Assembly (NCBI GenBank): GCA_022495005.1
Contig: JAGYXB010001962.1
Coordinates: forward strand, 248,001 to 312,000
DNA from: Rhyacophila brunnea
Taxonomy: Eukaryota > Arthropoda > Insecta > Trichoptera > Rhyacophilidae
Direction: 5' to 3'
DNA: 64,000 bases
The notes below the pieces were generated by a model. It was not told where the DNA came from. It did no database searches and was given only the letters and a program-made list of their open reading frames with translations. Both the position numbers and the translations under genes were made by a program. The first letter of the stretch is position 1. Every line of letters begins with the position of its first letter. Below, one piece after another: positions 1 to 11,097 of the stretch.

Positions 1-868
1 CACATAGAGTTGAAAATTATTTGCCGTTTCACTTATGTACGCTCTTAATATCTGTCAATATAGGAATAATAGGTATTTTTATGATGTTTAGGTAAAACAC
101 CTAAAGATTGAAATATCATTATTATAGTGATATAATTAACAAATCTATTGATTAGAAAAGGTGCATATTATCAAAATGTATCGGGATGTCATGTTACGCA
201 CGACCATACATACCTGTGGTAAGTATAAAAATGGATTGAGTATCATAATTGCGGTCTAATTAATATGAAACGGTTTTCCTCAGTTTTTCTCCGTCCAGAG
301 GAAAAGTGAGCGTCTTAACTCAAGCTATTATACCTAATGGGTAAGGTAAGATATAATTTAAAATTAATAGCTGATTGCTGATTACTTACCACGCGTAGAA
401 AATGCGTGTTTCAAGATTTACCTTATTTCGTTTACTTCCCTTCAAGTAAGGAAAAGTATCGGATTATTCTAACATAATTTCTAATTGTAGATTGATGAAA
501 TGAAAGTGCTCTACTATTTACATTTTCATAATTACATTTTTACAATTATTTCTAATTTAACAGTTAAGCAGGTACCAGATGTATTATATATATATATTAC
601 TTTATTACTCACCAAAGGCCTGAACAAAAACGATGCATAAGTGCGAGTGAGAAAGTATTCGGCACCCTTATAATCTCTGCGACACGCGCTAGAGTAAGAT
701 AAAAGGTTTACAGATGTGTGAGATGATTTGCTGTGGTGTAGCCGCTAAATCTTAGTTTGTTGCATAGCTAAGCTTCGAAAACCTGCGAGCGCGTGTTGCT
801 AAAATTGATATTTTTTGTGTTAAACATAAAGTCAGTGGTAAATATTTTTAGTTAATTAAGTAGAAAAG
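1..868. other. AT-rich intergenic DNA upstream of the THAP exon
   Basis: No coding exon or recognisable transposon was found. A short TA-dinucleotide run lies near 572-597. The stretch 640-780 is less AT-rich and may hold the promoter and 5' UTR of the exon that begins at 869, but no defined core promoter element was identified. Confidence 0.4.
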
Positions 869-939
869 ATGGTTCTGTGTGTTGTATTAAAATGTGGTAA
901 CCGTACTGATAAGCAAGAAGATGGTATTACGTTTCATAG
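869..939 (+). CDS. Probable first coding exon of a THAP-type zinc-finger protein (partial)
   Basis: An ATG at 869 opens 23 codons plus two bases and stops at a good splice donor (CATAG|gtaagt, exon end 939). The translation begins MVLCVVLKCGNR and ends GITFHR. It has the spacing of the start of a THAP domain: an initiator Met, two Cys five residues apart, an Asn-containing turn and a FHR/FxRFP-like segment. THAP domains are C2CH zinc-dependent DNA-binding modules found in chromatin factors and in P-element-like transposases; they are usually split by an intron at about this point. I could not find the following exon, which should carry the FP and Trp residues and the C-terminal Cys/His pair. 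It may belong to a host gene or to a transposase. The call rests on 24 residues plus a good donor. Confidence 0.5.
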
Positions 940-2369
940 GTAAGTTGATACATGTTCGTGATAATTTATTTGTATATTATTATATATTTTAATATCAGTG
1001 ACCTAGTGTTTCTTTAAAATAACTTAAATTATGGATATCTTTACCTAATGGTTGCATTTTGACCGCTTAAAAATACTATATAACGTAAAAAAATAGAAAA
1101 TTATATTTTAATTCTGAGCGTCTAGTGCGAGCACTAGCGAAATAGTCTATGGTCTCAAACATTTGTGTACGAATGCGTTCGCTCGCCCATAAACCAAACG
1201 CACGGCACGCAGCTTCATTTAGCAATGCAATGGGTGGCGTCTAGATGTATCTATAGTCTAAGTACTCACCTGCTCAACCGAAATTACAATTATTATTTGT
1301 ATTCAGATTCACGTAACTATCAATTACAAAGTTTCAATTACCTTCTTCTTAATCTAATCTATAATTTTCCAATGTTTTCTCCTTACTTTATACTTATATA
1401 AATCAATCGTTCGTATCGGAATATTTCCATACGTAATTTTCCTAGTCGGAAGAGATGGTTTGCATCTCGCTTGTTTACATGGGATTGTCATGCTTCTCTT
1501 TCTTACTCATGGCTTCTTATGGCCCTTCTATAATATACGTTTTCAACATCGCGTATTTGCATACAACATATTTTGCGATCTATTTTTATACAATGCAAAA
1601 TTAAATTGATTAGTTATTTTATAGTGAACGAGTTTAACTAAGTTTTCAACATGTAGTGACAATAACAGCATACAAATTGTTTATATTAAAATTACTTAAT
1701 TAATCTTACATACTAAATCTCTTGTACTTACATTTTACTTAATAGTGACCGTTTTGGTCAATCTTTGGAGCAGTGGTTTCCAAACGTTATGTTATCTAAT
1801 CTTGGCGCCTCCCCTCCCCTTTATTTCATTAAATAATACAGACAATTACTAATACAAAAATGAAAAAATATAGAAGGTTTTACTAATTGAGGCGTGTGGT
1901 TTCAAAAACAACTTATTCCACTTTTACAAATTGTTGGCAAACAACAAAAAACTGTTTACGGTGTTGATTTTACATATTTTTTTGTTATTTCTGTTGAAAA
2001 TTGTAGTTTACACTTTGAAATGGATATCTCAATGCTACAAACTATGCCAATGTTCTTAAAAGAATGTTTTTTTTAATATTATATTTGGAATAAGTTACTT
2101 TTGTTTCTGACACTTGGAATAAGTTATATTTGAAACCAACACATTTGGAATAAATTGCATTTGTAAAAACCACTAAAAAACTGTCATGTTAAATGTTGCA
2201 GGAAAAGTCGTGAATTCGTACCCATCCAAAATAATTATTCTGGGTTACTAATTTTAAAATAATTGAAATTAGGTAAATAAAATTGGTCATTCAAATTATT
2301 TCACTGTTTTGTGAAATTTAGGCAAAGGTACATCCTATTAAAATGGTTTTGATTCAAAATGATATTTTT

Positions 2370-3425
2370 GAAGTTATACTTCTTTTGGCGCGTTTAGTAG
2401 AGGGTACAATAATTGAGAGCTGCGCGCGCACACCGTTACGAAAGTGCGACATGATCACGTGATCGGGGTACCATCACCATACGGAATGAAGCGACAAGAT
2501 AATTTTAAACCAGCGGCACTCCAATAAGCGGCCCTTTTTCTTGAGTGTGTCATTTAACAAGATAATTAAAATAGTAAGTAATATTAAATAATATTAATAA
2601 TCATGGAATGAAGTAATAAAATAATTTTAAACCAGCGGCGCTCCAATAAGCGTCCCCTTTTATGAGTGTGCAATTTAACAAGATAATTAAAATAGTAAAA
2701 GTAAATAATATTAATACATACGAAATGAAGCAACAAGATAATTTTAAACCAGCGGTACTCCAATAAGCGGCCCTTTTTCTTGAGTGTGTGATTTAATAAG
2801 ATAATTAAAATAGTAATATTGAATAATATTAATAATTACAGAATAACGCAATAAAATAATTTTAAACCAGCGACGCTCCAATAAGTGGCCCTTTTTCTGA
2901 GTGTGTAATTTAACAAGATAATTAAAATAGTAATAGTAAATGATATTAATAAATACGAAATGAAGCAGCAAGATAATTTTAAACCAGCAGCACTCCAATA
3001 AGTGGCCTGTTTTCTCGAGTGTTTAATTTAACAAGATAATTAAAACCTTCATAATAAATATATATAAATAGACAATAATATGAATAAGAAATTTAATGTC
3101 CAAGAGATAATTGTACTCTAAAATTAGGGGATTAAAATGAAGGTTTAATTTATAAAGTGTACCATGTATAATTATTGAAGAATACAAACTACTCCAAACT
3201 TTCGAAGTGTTTCATTTCAACTTCCTACCAATAAGACAAACAAAAAATTTGGATAAATCGATGAACCAAAGAAAAACTTGTATTTATTTTATGAACCTGA
3301 TTCCAAGTCACCACACCAGAGCTAGTCGAAGAGTCTAGGTAATCACACGTTTTGTTTTGTTACGCCAAAGAAGTATAACTTCTAACGCGCACGCGCGTAT
3401 ATAAGTACACGCACCGATTTTTTTA
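2370..3425. mobile_element. Dispersed element with a 119-bp minisatellite (copy A)
   Basis: The left end carries GAAGTTATACTTCTTTTGGC and the right end carries the inverted AAGAAGTATAACTTC followed by an alternating CG/TA run (3380-3410). The same ends occur at 50467-50933 and, reversed, at about 49030-49092, so this is a family. The ends resemble neither hAT nor Tc1; a Helitron-like or unclassified MITE origin is possible. No ORF of note. Confidence 0.6.
2499..3045. repeat. Minisatellite, about 119-bp unit, five copies
   Basis: The phrase ATAATTTTAAACCAGCG recurs at 2499, 2621, 2738, 2857 and 2973 (spacing 116-122). Each unit contains CTCCAATAAGYGGCC followed by AACAAGATAATTAA. A single copy of the unit is present in the sister element near 50815-50875, so the array expanded within copy A or shrank in copy B. 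Confidence 0.9.
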
Positions 3426-4957
3426 TTATTTTAACAAAAAACAACAAATGTTATTTAGAAAATAGTAATTAAACAATAAAATACCTGATATTTTTATTAA
3501 GTATACTAATATAAAGAAAGTATAATTTTACAATGAAAATTAGGTAAGTAAATAATAATTGATAATAATATTATACTATTATCAATTATTATACTATTAT
3601 ATTATACTATTATAGGGTAGTGATATAAACCTAACCCCGTGATACTCAAATTACGAAGTAACATAAAATCAGTACATATTTTTTGTTTAAATATATATTA
3701 AACAATATTACTTATCCTCATCAATTTCAGAATAAATTTTACGGCCCTCGGACGAAAAATAATTAAAATATCAATAAATTAACACGACGCGCAATTAATG
3801 TTGATGCATAGGAATTCGTGGAAGACGCCCCAAATATTTTCAAACATATGATTGTTAAAAATCGCATTACGTATGGCTTAGTAGTTAGTACCATTAATAA
3901 TATTACTTATTTCTGGAACGGATTCTTTAAATAAAAATATTGTGACTTCCTTCGCTATGCGTATACATATAGTAAAAATGCTAATTATTACAGAATAAGG
4001 ATTATCACAACAAAACAGTCTAAGTGGTTAATCAAATTTAAATACTTATAGATAGACTAAAAAATTTATCCTATATACTTAGTAAACTGAAAGCATTAAT
4101 AATTTAGTGCCGCGGTACCAATGATAGTTTTTTCGCTTGAAAATAATACTTAAATAATTATAATAATATCTATGTACTTCCCATAAATAACACGAAAGCT
4201 TGGCCAAATCAGCATTCAAATTCTCCAAAGTGGATAATTTTGTTCTGTACCTACCTGTGTTTTATAAAAACTTTTAATCAAACCCAAAATATTCCATACA
4301 ATTCAACAATAATTCGTTCACTTTCTGGAAATTATGTGTTTTCTCTCACTTATTCATTTAGAGTACATTGACAGTAACATACGGAACTTACTGTCAAATT
4401 TTGGCGATATTTCTTTTCCATTTTTCCGTGTGACGTATTCGTTTTCTAGCATTTTTGGCTATTATAGGTGAAGCTTGAACATCCATGATGATATTAAACA
4501 ACTAATAATTATATTAATTGGCTTGTAACACTGTTTTTCCATCTAAAATTTGGCAAACAATTTCGTACGGTGTTTACTGTTTAACTGAAAGACGCCATTG
4601 CAAATGCAGTCTTCCTATTGGTCAATTTTGGAATAAGTGAAAATGGTTTGCGACACTCCTGGAATAAGTTTCTTTTGTAACCAATAGCGATTTTAAAATT
4701 GATTTTTCTACTAGATTGAATGCTATTAGGTAGTTATATACAAAAAATACTTCTTCAAAAATTTCTCCTTTAAATTTTGGCATTCATAACTCATTTTCGT
4801 TAAGTAGTGGAATAAGTTGTTTTTGAAACTACACGCCTCAATTTATATTCAATTTTAAATTAATTTGTTTTTCATGCGATGAATGTGCTTGTTTATTAGC
4901 ACATTATTAATTTCAATAGTAGTCAATCCAAATTAATCATCACAAATGGATTCTATC

Positions 4958-5160
4958 ATGGGCCCCACATCCTGAAGCGGACCCCAGGCCAGGATCTTTG
5001 GCGGGCCCACCTACCTATCGCTGAGGTTAAGGGCAGTGTGGTGCTCTAATATAGCGTTTCCTAAATTATACACGGGGATTATCATTTAAGTATATCAATC
5101 ATCATATAAGTATCACATTAAATTATAACGCACAACCACACATTTAAAATATTCAATAGT
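4958..5160 (+). mobile_element. Truncated hAT MITE of the CATGGGCCCC family
   Basis: It begins CATGGGCCCCACATCC and runs closely parallel to the complete copy at 60227-60539 for about 200 bp, then loses similarity where the 323-bp tandem duplication starts. The right terminal repeat is missing. It lies within the hAT remnant 1771-6081. Confidence 0.65.
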
Positions 5161-5170
5161 CCTGAAAGAA

Positions 5171-5813
5171 AGCAGCGACTTCTTTTTACTATTAACAAAA
5201 AGTGCATTAGCAAACTAACCAAGGACTCGAAGAAGTAAATAGATTTTTGTATGCTTCAATATATCTGGCGCGGAACTCATTGAAAAGTGGAAACATGGTG
5301 AACTTATTTTTTTTGTAATTTTGATTTCCAAAGCTCCAATTTTTTATGAATGCCTTCACTTTGTCTTTTTAAATCAGTGAATGCATTAGTGGTCCTTGCA
5401 TTGTTTATTTACTCATTTTTTTTTTTAAATTTCAACCAAACGGACAAGTTTAACAACAAAATTATCGTTCTTAAACAAATTTTAACATTCAAAAGCAGCG
5501 ACTTCTTTTTACTATTAACAAAAAGTGCATTAGCAAACTAACCAAGGACTCGAAGAAGTAAATAGATTTTTGTATGCTTCAATATATCTGGCGCGGAACT
5601 CATTGAAAAGTGGAAACATGGTGAACTTATTTTTTTTGTAATTTTGATTTCCAAAGCTCCAATTTTTTATGAATGCCTTCACTTTGTCTTTTTAAATCAG
5701 TGAATGCATTAGTGGTCCTTGCATTGTTTATTTACTCATTTTTTTTTTTAAATTTCAACCAAACGGACAAGTTTAACAACAAAATTATCGTTCTTAAACA
5801 AATTTTAACATCA
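5171..5813 (-). repeat. Tandem duplication of 323 bp within hAT transposase remnant
   Basis: The block starting AGCAGCGACTTC at 5171 starts again at 5494, and both copies end at TTTTAACAT. I saw no differences between the copies on reading, so the duplication is recent or is an assembly artefact. Read on the minus strand, it encodes a broken ZBED/hAT-type transposase segment (KLELWKSKLQKK, MFPLF-like, YIEAYKN-like across frameshifts). A diverged plus-oriented relative lies at about 12606-12765. Confidence 0.85.
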
Positions 5814-6109
5814 TGATTTGACCCTTTTATTTCATTTTTTCACAATAGCCAGCGCGCTTCGCTATAGAAGTGAAGTATTATAAAATTTGTCTCCATATTT
5901 TCAGACAGGTTTGCAAACAACCTTTTATAGGACTGTTTTTTATGTAGTTTGTAACTAGCGGCCGTTTTATAAAATATGCATTTGCAAACTGCAAACCTGT
6001 GGCTACATTAATTATTGTGTGAAACTGTTCGCACCTCCCTTCTTAACACTCCAGTCCCACTTCCCAGTTTGGAAATCGCTGCTTTAGAGCATCCATAGTT
6101 CACTAGTCA

Positions 6110-6345
6110 GACCGAACTATGGGACTTATTACATATCTATTCAGCTTCGCCGTGAGGTAGACGTCCATATTTTAGTGGAGGAATTGACTACAGAGACCAG
6201 ACAGAAATAGTTGTGTCGTCAATAGTACTACAAAAATGCTGACTGAGGGCCAGCATTTTGTGGTCGTGTTACTTGCCAGACCCAGGATTTGAACCTCGGA
6301 ACCACGACGCCATAGGCTGATGCTTAAGCCAGCTGTGAGATGTCA
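6110..6345 (-). repeat. Diverged tRNA-derived SINE copy
   Basis: On the minus strand, the part near 6280-6342 has the SINE head of the window's common family: an A-box-like GGCTTAAGCATCAGCC and a B box reading GGTTCAAATCC. The body at 6120-6275 is degenerate. It abuts a better-preserved copy at 6350. Confidence 0.5.
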
Positions 6346-6349
6346 TTTT

Positions 6350-6570
6350 TTTTTCTCGACCATGTCTGATCCTAATAGGATCATATGGGCCTCCACAGAG
6401 TAGAGGTTTGTATTAACAGATTTTGTTTTTTACGAGAAATGGATGTCAGCCACTTGCTCAACCTATTAGGTCCATACCCTGACTCACACACAAATTGAAA
6501 AACAATATATGTACTTGCCAGACCCTGGGATCCACGGCGTTATAGTCCAATGCTTAAGCCGTGCGACCAC
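6350..6570 (-). repeat. tRNA-derived SINE, copy 1
   Basis: One of at least six copies of a family whose tail (seen reversed here) reads CCATGTCTGATCCTAATAGG, then GGCCTCCACAGAGTAGAGG, ATGGATGTCAGCCACTTGCT and CAACCTATTAGGTCCATA. The tRNA-like head lies at the right-hand (5') end. Other copies: 12935, 24005, 41082, 53010 and 60035. Confidence 0.8.
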
Positions 6571-7574
6571 CGTTGGCATTCTGAAATCAGCGAATAGGCC
6601 GAAACAGCGGTCAACATAAATTACTGAAAGAACATAGGATCAACATTTCGTTTTTAAAACCATTAACTTATAAATTCAATATTGGTCAAAAATAAAGTTT
6701 TTATTGAACAATAATAATGCCCATACAACAGGGAAAAAATTCAAACATAAATACAGGATTCGTCATTTTGTGTACCTGCCTAGTTTTTTCTTTTTTTTTA
6801 TAAATTTCGATATTCTATTTCTACTTTATAACCATCATAGTGTCGTTCTGAAAATGGGTTCATAACCCGAAACAGCTGTCAACAATATATCCTGAAAAAA
6901 TGTTTTTGATTTAAGAGGTTTACCAGATAAAACAATGGTGTATTAGGCACTGTGGATGCAACAAACGCTCAAAAAACATTGCTGCAAAGCCACTCGTTAG
7001 CCTCAGATGAGTCCAAAATTCTCACAGGGACGTGATGATGAAAAAAGGAAAGGTTGTCACGTAATAAACACACATATCATAATGTTCCAAATATTTTATT
7101 ACTGATTTATATTATATATACACGTCCATAAACAATCTTGCATCTTAAAGGACAATGACGATTATGTCAATATGTCCTTGATACAAATTATGTAAAAACA
7201 AGTTACAGATGGGTAATAATTTAACAATATGGTAAAATCATTATTACCGCCCAAGTTAGATTTAAAATAGTCAACAAATCCCATTACATGAAATATAATT
7301 ATAATGACATGAATTTAAAATGTAACCGAAATAAATGAATGCGACGACACAAAGAGAGAAACCAAAAATATAGTAGGTCAAAGAATGCTTCTGGGATGAC
7401 GTAGCTACACAATAATTGAGGCTATTGGTTTTAACATCAGATACAACCATAATCTGCTATTTTGAGATGATCGCAAAAAAGTAAATGGCGGAATCAAATG
7501 ACTTAGGCCATTAAAATTAATAAAGAAGTTATTAAATATAAGAAACGACAGTTAATGAGTATTGTGTCCAGAAA
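6571..7574. other. AT-rich intergenic DNA
   Basis: No confident gene. Two short stretches share the phrase 'cgaaacagc(g/t)gtcaaca' near 6600 and 6870, suggesting an old duplicated repeat. No ORF or splice-bounded exon was recognised. Confidence 0.4.
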
Positions 7575-7600
7575 ATTGTACATAATGCAGTTTGCACATA

Positions 7601-7822
7601 TCACAGTTCACCGTGAGCTGTTGCATCGGAAACATATGGCTGCCATATAGCATTGAGATTAAATTCATGTCCAAATAAAACACTTACAAATACATAATTA
7701 AACCACCCGAATACAAGGAAAAAACCAAAGAAAATAGGTAGGTAAGTAAGAGACCATCCATGGACTGAAACCGTATGCGGTTTAGATCCGTGTGCCATAC
7801 TAAACTTATGATTTTTGTTCAT
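7601..7822 (-). CDS. Small ORF with one hydrophobic segment, unidentified, repeat-associated
   Basis: A 73-codon ORF; a second in-frame Met (MAHGSKPHTV) at residue 9 fits better with the duplicated copy, which also starts there (MALGSKPHTV). Residues about 27-50 (LTYLPIFFGFFLVFGWFNYV and following) could span a membrane. The C terminus ends TAHGEL. I do not recognise the family. Two decayed relatives exist: one in inverted orientation at 7926-8190, with a stop 14 residues after its Met, and one covering only the C-terminal part at about 53600-53700. Both relatives read RPxL where this ORF reads WQPYV and neither stops after GEL. The ORF could therefore be a small gene with pseudocopies, or simply an open stretch of a repeat. 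Confidence 0.3.
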   Translation of the reverse strand: MNKNHKFSMAHGSKPHTVSVHGWSLTYLPIFFGFFLVFGWFNYVFVSVLFGHEFNLNAIWQPYVSDATAHGEL

Positions 7823-7925
7823 GAAAATATATTTTCACTAAATTTGTAAGTTCAAGTGTATGGTATAAATAAACAGATACGATCAGATGCTTCTAATATA
7901 GTTTGTGAAAATATATTTCCATGAA

Positions 7926-8190
7926 AAAAAAGATAAGCTTAGTATGGCACTCGGTTCTAAACCGCATACGGTTTCAGTCCATGGTTGACTTATAAATTAG
8001 GAATACAATCACATCATATATATTTATATAAAATTCTGTAGGTTAGCAAGTAGTTTTGTAATATACATACAAAGCATTTCACGGTGAAATTCTCCACGAC
8101 AACAGATCATCTTTTTTATCTCAAAGCTATACGGCCATCTCTTACCAATAAAACAGCTTGCGGTGAACTGTGCTACGGCAAACTGCACAT
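7926..8190 (+). pseudogene. Broken inverted copy of the 7601-7822 ORF
   Basis: It begins ATG GCA CTC GGT (MALGSKPHTVSVHG) and stops at TGA almost at once; the middle is replaced by unrelated AT-rich DNA. The C-terminal part returns near 8112-8180 as ...AIRPSL...TACGEL. It faces away from the minus-strand ORF across a spacer of about 100 bp. Confidence 0.55.
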
Positions 8191-8254
8191 GTACAATTAA
8201 CATGTAACCGATGAATATGACAGGTATTGCAATCTAATTGTGATATAAAACATT

Positions 8255-8700
8255 ACATTGGTGTTCTCCAAATTTTTGTATGGTGTCGAGTCATGGACCC
8301 TGAGGGCAAGGGATCGGAAGGCAATCGATGCCATTGAAATATGGTGTTGGCACCGAATACATCGTATTTCTTGGACAGACCACAGGGCGAACCAGTCCAG
8401 GATCCAGAGACTAGATAAAGGAACGACTCTTAACAATATGTCCGAGACGCATTCTACAGTTTTTCGGGAACATTATTCAGCTCGCACTGGATAACCTGGA
8501 GAGACTGGTGGTTTTGGGTAGCATCCAGGGAATGCGAAACAGATGAAGACCGTTGGCGCACTGGAGTTCAGTCTGCCCTGAGAGAAACAGAGGACCGAGA
8601 GGGATGGAGAGTCTTGGTCGCTCAGAATATGACTGAATTTCAGGGTGGTCACGATCCTTGCCATGACAGAATGACCAAGAAGGGACACCAACAAAAGGTA
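8255..8700 (+). mobile_element. LINE fragment, C-terminal end of reverse transcriptase ORF
   Basis: The plus strand reads LYGVESWTLRARDRKAIDAI, then WHRIHRISWTDHRANQS, the region downstream of the reverse transcriptase active site in insect non-LTR retrotransposons. After frameshifts it continues with NLERLVVLGS and a final W...LV segment near 8560-8640. It is 5' truncated and inactive. Confidence 0.75.
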
Positions 8701-10359
8701 CTGGATATGATAGTTTATGAATATACACATAATGGAAAAGTAATCGGAGAACCAAAATTAATAAAAATGGAAGTAACTGACTTTGAAACCAATAGCCTAA
8801 GTAACTAAATTATTACTTATAGATGAAGATACATACATAATAAATTTTAGTTATGAGTAACACTACTAAATTAAAAATAATTCAAAAAGCCGTCGGCCAG
8901 AGTTATTGTTTGATTCGAGTTTTCATTTGCGCCGCACTGTGTAAATATTTAGGAAAAGATAAAATTCACGAGGCTCAGTTTTGCAAAATTATCACTTGAC
9001 AATTGAAATGGTATTGAGATTAATTATGAAAGGGAATTGCAACTATAATATTCAAAGGTATGGGATTTTTTTGAATGGCAAAGCAGATACTGGCGCAAGA
9101 TACCTGGAATATCTTCTAACTTGCAACACCACGACACTGTATTGCAACAGGAAATCACAGGAGTATTTTCCAAGATAGCCCAAATGATTTAAACAGCCAA
9201 AAATATAGAACCATGGTCCTTAAATAAAGTTTTGAATGAACCGCCATTATGTAGATTGCATACATTGAAGACAGTATTGACTGGAGACGGTTAACGATCT
9301 TGTTTATTTCGGTTTTTGCACATCACAAACACGGGAGATTAATCACAAATGGAGCAATGTGAGTTGAAATGCTTAGGTTCATTGTTCCTGTTTCACAAAA
9401 AATATATATATTATAAACATACCACATAAATTCAGTAGTTTTGACAGAAAATATGATGTAGTTAGAGCAACGCTGAGTCAGAGAAAACAATCTAATAGGC
9501 TTCACGTAAGAGCAGTGAACAATAATTAAATTTACCCTATATAATTCAAGCGCAGTAGAAGAAGTCACAATCAGCACTATTTCAAGGTTAAGTTGTTCCA
9601 CTATACTACAACACAATAATTGTCATCAAAAGTGATGTTTGTAATAAAGCAAGTTGGAAAAACTTTTGCCTACTTTACTATTAACACAGATAAATGACGA
9701 AGAAGTGGAACAATAATTGTGTGTATGAAAGGAAAAAGGAGATAAGTATAAATTCACTACTTTTTAGGAGATCCAAAAAAAGATTGAGTTTTGGACAACT
9801 TTGTATGGGAACTTCTGTCTTGCGTTTGAGTGAAATTTAATAATATTCAAAGACGATTAAACTTGTCATTTTTCTTATGTATGTGCGCATTGTGGTTATT
9901 TTGGCATGTACAAATATATCTCCCTTTTCGTTTCACATACCTACAGAATTACAAATATGATGTAATTTCCTCCAAGTGAGATCAACTTATGATTGACTTT
10001 TTGTATTCAGTTTGGGAAATGTGTAATAGTCATGTCATCAAGAATGAATTTTACATAAGTACTAATTTACATTGTGACATTCAAAGCATGACTTAAAGAG
10101 GATAAGACTCTGCCTGTGTTCCTGGACTGCGTAGATTGGAGAACTTTAAGTCACATAACGTTATCTACAATGGCTGTTATAGACAATGCTTTCCCAAATT
10201 TATGGTATTTAATGTTATATCTATTTTTTGGGTCCTATAATCAGACATTATCAATATAATTTGCCCATGTACATAACATTGTTTGACCCTAAGATTCAAA
10301 TTTTAGTTAGGATAAACCTGCACTTATAAAAAAATATAAAATTTACACTATACAGGTGT
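8701..10359. other. Intergenic DNA downstream of eIF6
   Basis: No confident gene or named repeat. The short ORFs at 8981-9178 and 9323-9616 show no recognisable domain and no splice support. The part nearest 10359 will contain the eIF6 3' UTR, but I could not fix the polyadenylation site. Confidence 0.4.
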
Positions 10360-11097
10360 TTAGGACATGCTCTCAATCAAAGAAGCGCGCATCGTGGACG
10401 TAATCGCACTCGGTTGAGCCTCGTTCAGTTTGAAGACGCTTTCAATAACGGAAATCTCTGTCGACGTTGTGTCCATACCACAAAATGAGCACCAATCGTT
10501 GACCACCATACCAGCGGCTAGTACCTCACTGCCTCTGTTGACAGTCCCAGCTACTAGAGGAACTTGGAGTAGTGAAGAAAGCTCATCCTGGTCTTGAATA
10601 GTCGTCTTCGGGTGCACTAGACCTCCTTGATTACTCAAAACTGTGTAAGAGCCGACCAGAACATTACTCGCGATGGTCTGTCTGAAAACCTCAACATTTA
10701 AAACGTCAGCCAAGACTTCTTCTGTTTCTCTGTCCAAATCTGGGTGCACGAGGGCGACATAATCATTACACGCGATGACATTTCCGAGGGCGCTCAATCT
10801 TTCTTCGACTCTCTGGATTCTGACTGCATCCGGGAGACTGTTTCTTAAATGCTGTAATTCTGTGTCTGTCGTAGATGAGGGAACCAATATGCCGTTTTTG
10901 TTTCCTACTGTCATTCTGCCTACTATTCGACATCCAGCTATACTTGCGTGCACGACGGGAATTGTGTCGGCGAGTTCTGCTTCGAAAACGCTGTAGAAAT
11001 TCTCTGAACCACCGATCGCGACGATACAATACGCGTTTGTTAGTTTACTAAACACTCCTACTTCGTTGTTGTTCTCAAATTGGACTCTCAGTGCCAT
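10360..11097 (-). CDS. eIF6: Eukaryotic translation initiation factor 6
   Basis: eIF6 binds the 60S ribosomal subunit, acts in nucleolar 60S maturation and prevents premature joining of 40S and 60S until it is released. The ORF is open from 11175, but the family N terminus ([16 protein letters not shown]) begins at the ATG at 11097, giving 245 residues, the usual animal length. Recognisable segments include [20 protein letters not shown] near residue 20, [20 protein letters not shown] in the second pseudo-repeat, [30 protein letters not shown], and the conserved C-terminal [20 protein letters not shown] followed by the usual tail. The protein shows the five-fold pentein layout without frameshift or internal stop. 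The coding region has no intron. It stands alone, about 12.6 kb from the next host gene. The upstream ATG at 11175 would add 26 unconserved residues and is unlikely to be the start. Confidence 0.97.
   Translation of the reverse strand: MALRVQFENNNEVGVFSKLTNAYCIVAIGGSENFYSVFEAELADTIPVVHASIAGCRIVGRMTVGNKNGILVPSSTTDTELQHLRNSLPDAVRIQRVEERLSALGNVIACNDYVALVHPDLDRETEEVLADVLNVEVFRQTIASNVLVGSYTVLSNQGGLVHPKTTIQDQDELSSLLQVPLVAGTVNRGSEVLAAGMVVNDWCSFCGMDTTSTEISVIESVFKLNEAQPSAITSTMRASLIESMS

Larger units (their letters stand above)
1887..4841. mobile_element. TIR DNA element nested inside the hAT remnant
   Basis: The ends are inverted repeats of about 35 bp: TTGAGGCGTGTGGTTTCAAA at 1887 and the matching TTTGAAACTACACGCCTCAA ending at 4841. 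Just inside both ends the motif GGAATAAGTT is repeated (about 2088-2155 and 4630-4680), giving a subterminal repeat array. The flanks allow an AATT duplication, but this cannot be separated from the TIR itself. No transposase ORF was found; superfamily unassigned. Confidence 0.7.
1771..6081. mobile_element. hAT-like DNA transposon remnant holding nested insertions
   Basis: The left end reads CAGTGGTTTCCAAACGTTAT. The right end is its approximate reverse complement (CCCAGTTTGGAAATCGCTG). An 8-bp flanking duplication is visible: CTTTGGAG at 1763-1770 and CTTTAGAG at 6082-6089, 7 of 8 matching. Eight-bp duplications and CAG-type ends are typical of hAT elements. In the reverse strand, 5171-5813 translates in pieces to a ZBED/hAT-like stretch (KLELWKSKL, then MFPLF-like), so this is probably the decayed transposase region. 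The 4.3-kb span is inflated by the insertions listed separately. Confidence 0.7.
7575..8200. repeat. Inverted duplication, diverged arms
   Basis: Sequence 7575-7835 reads again in reverse complement at about 7905-8195. The best-preserved parts are 7765-7800 against 7945-7985 (ATGGCACTCGGTTCTAAACC form) and 7577-7665 against 8112-8190 (AACAGCTTGCGGTGAACTGT form). The right arm has lost part of the middle. The left arm holds the ORF 7601-7822 (minus); the right arm holds its broken plus-strand relative. Confidence 0.75.

Noticed and set aside
5171..5813. Considered as a pair of LTRs
   Set aside because: The two copies are directly adjacent with no internal region, no TG...CA ends, and they contain transposase-like coding sequence.
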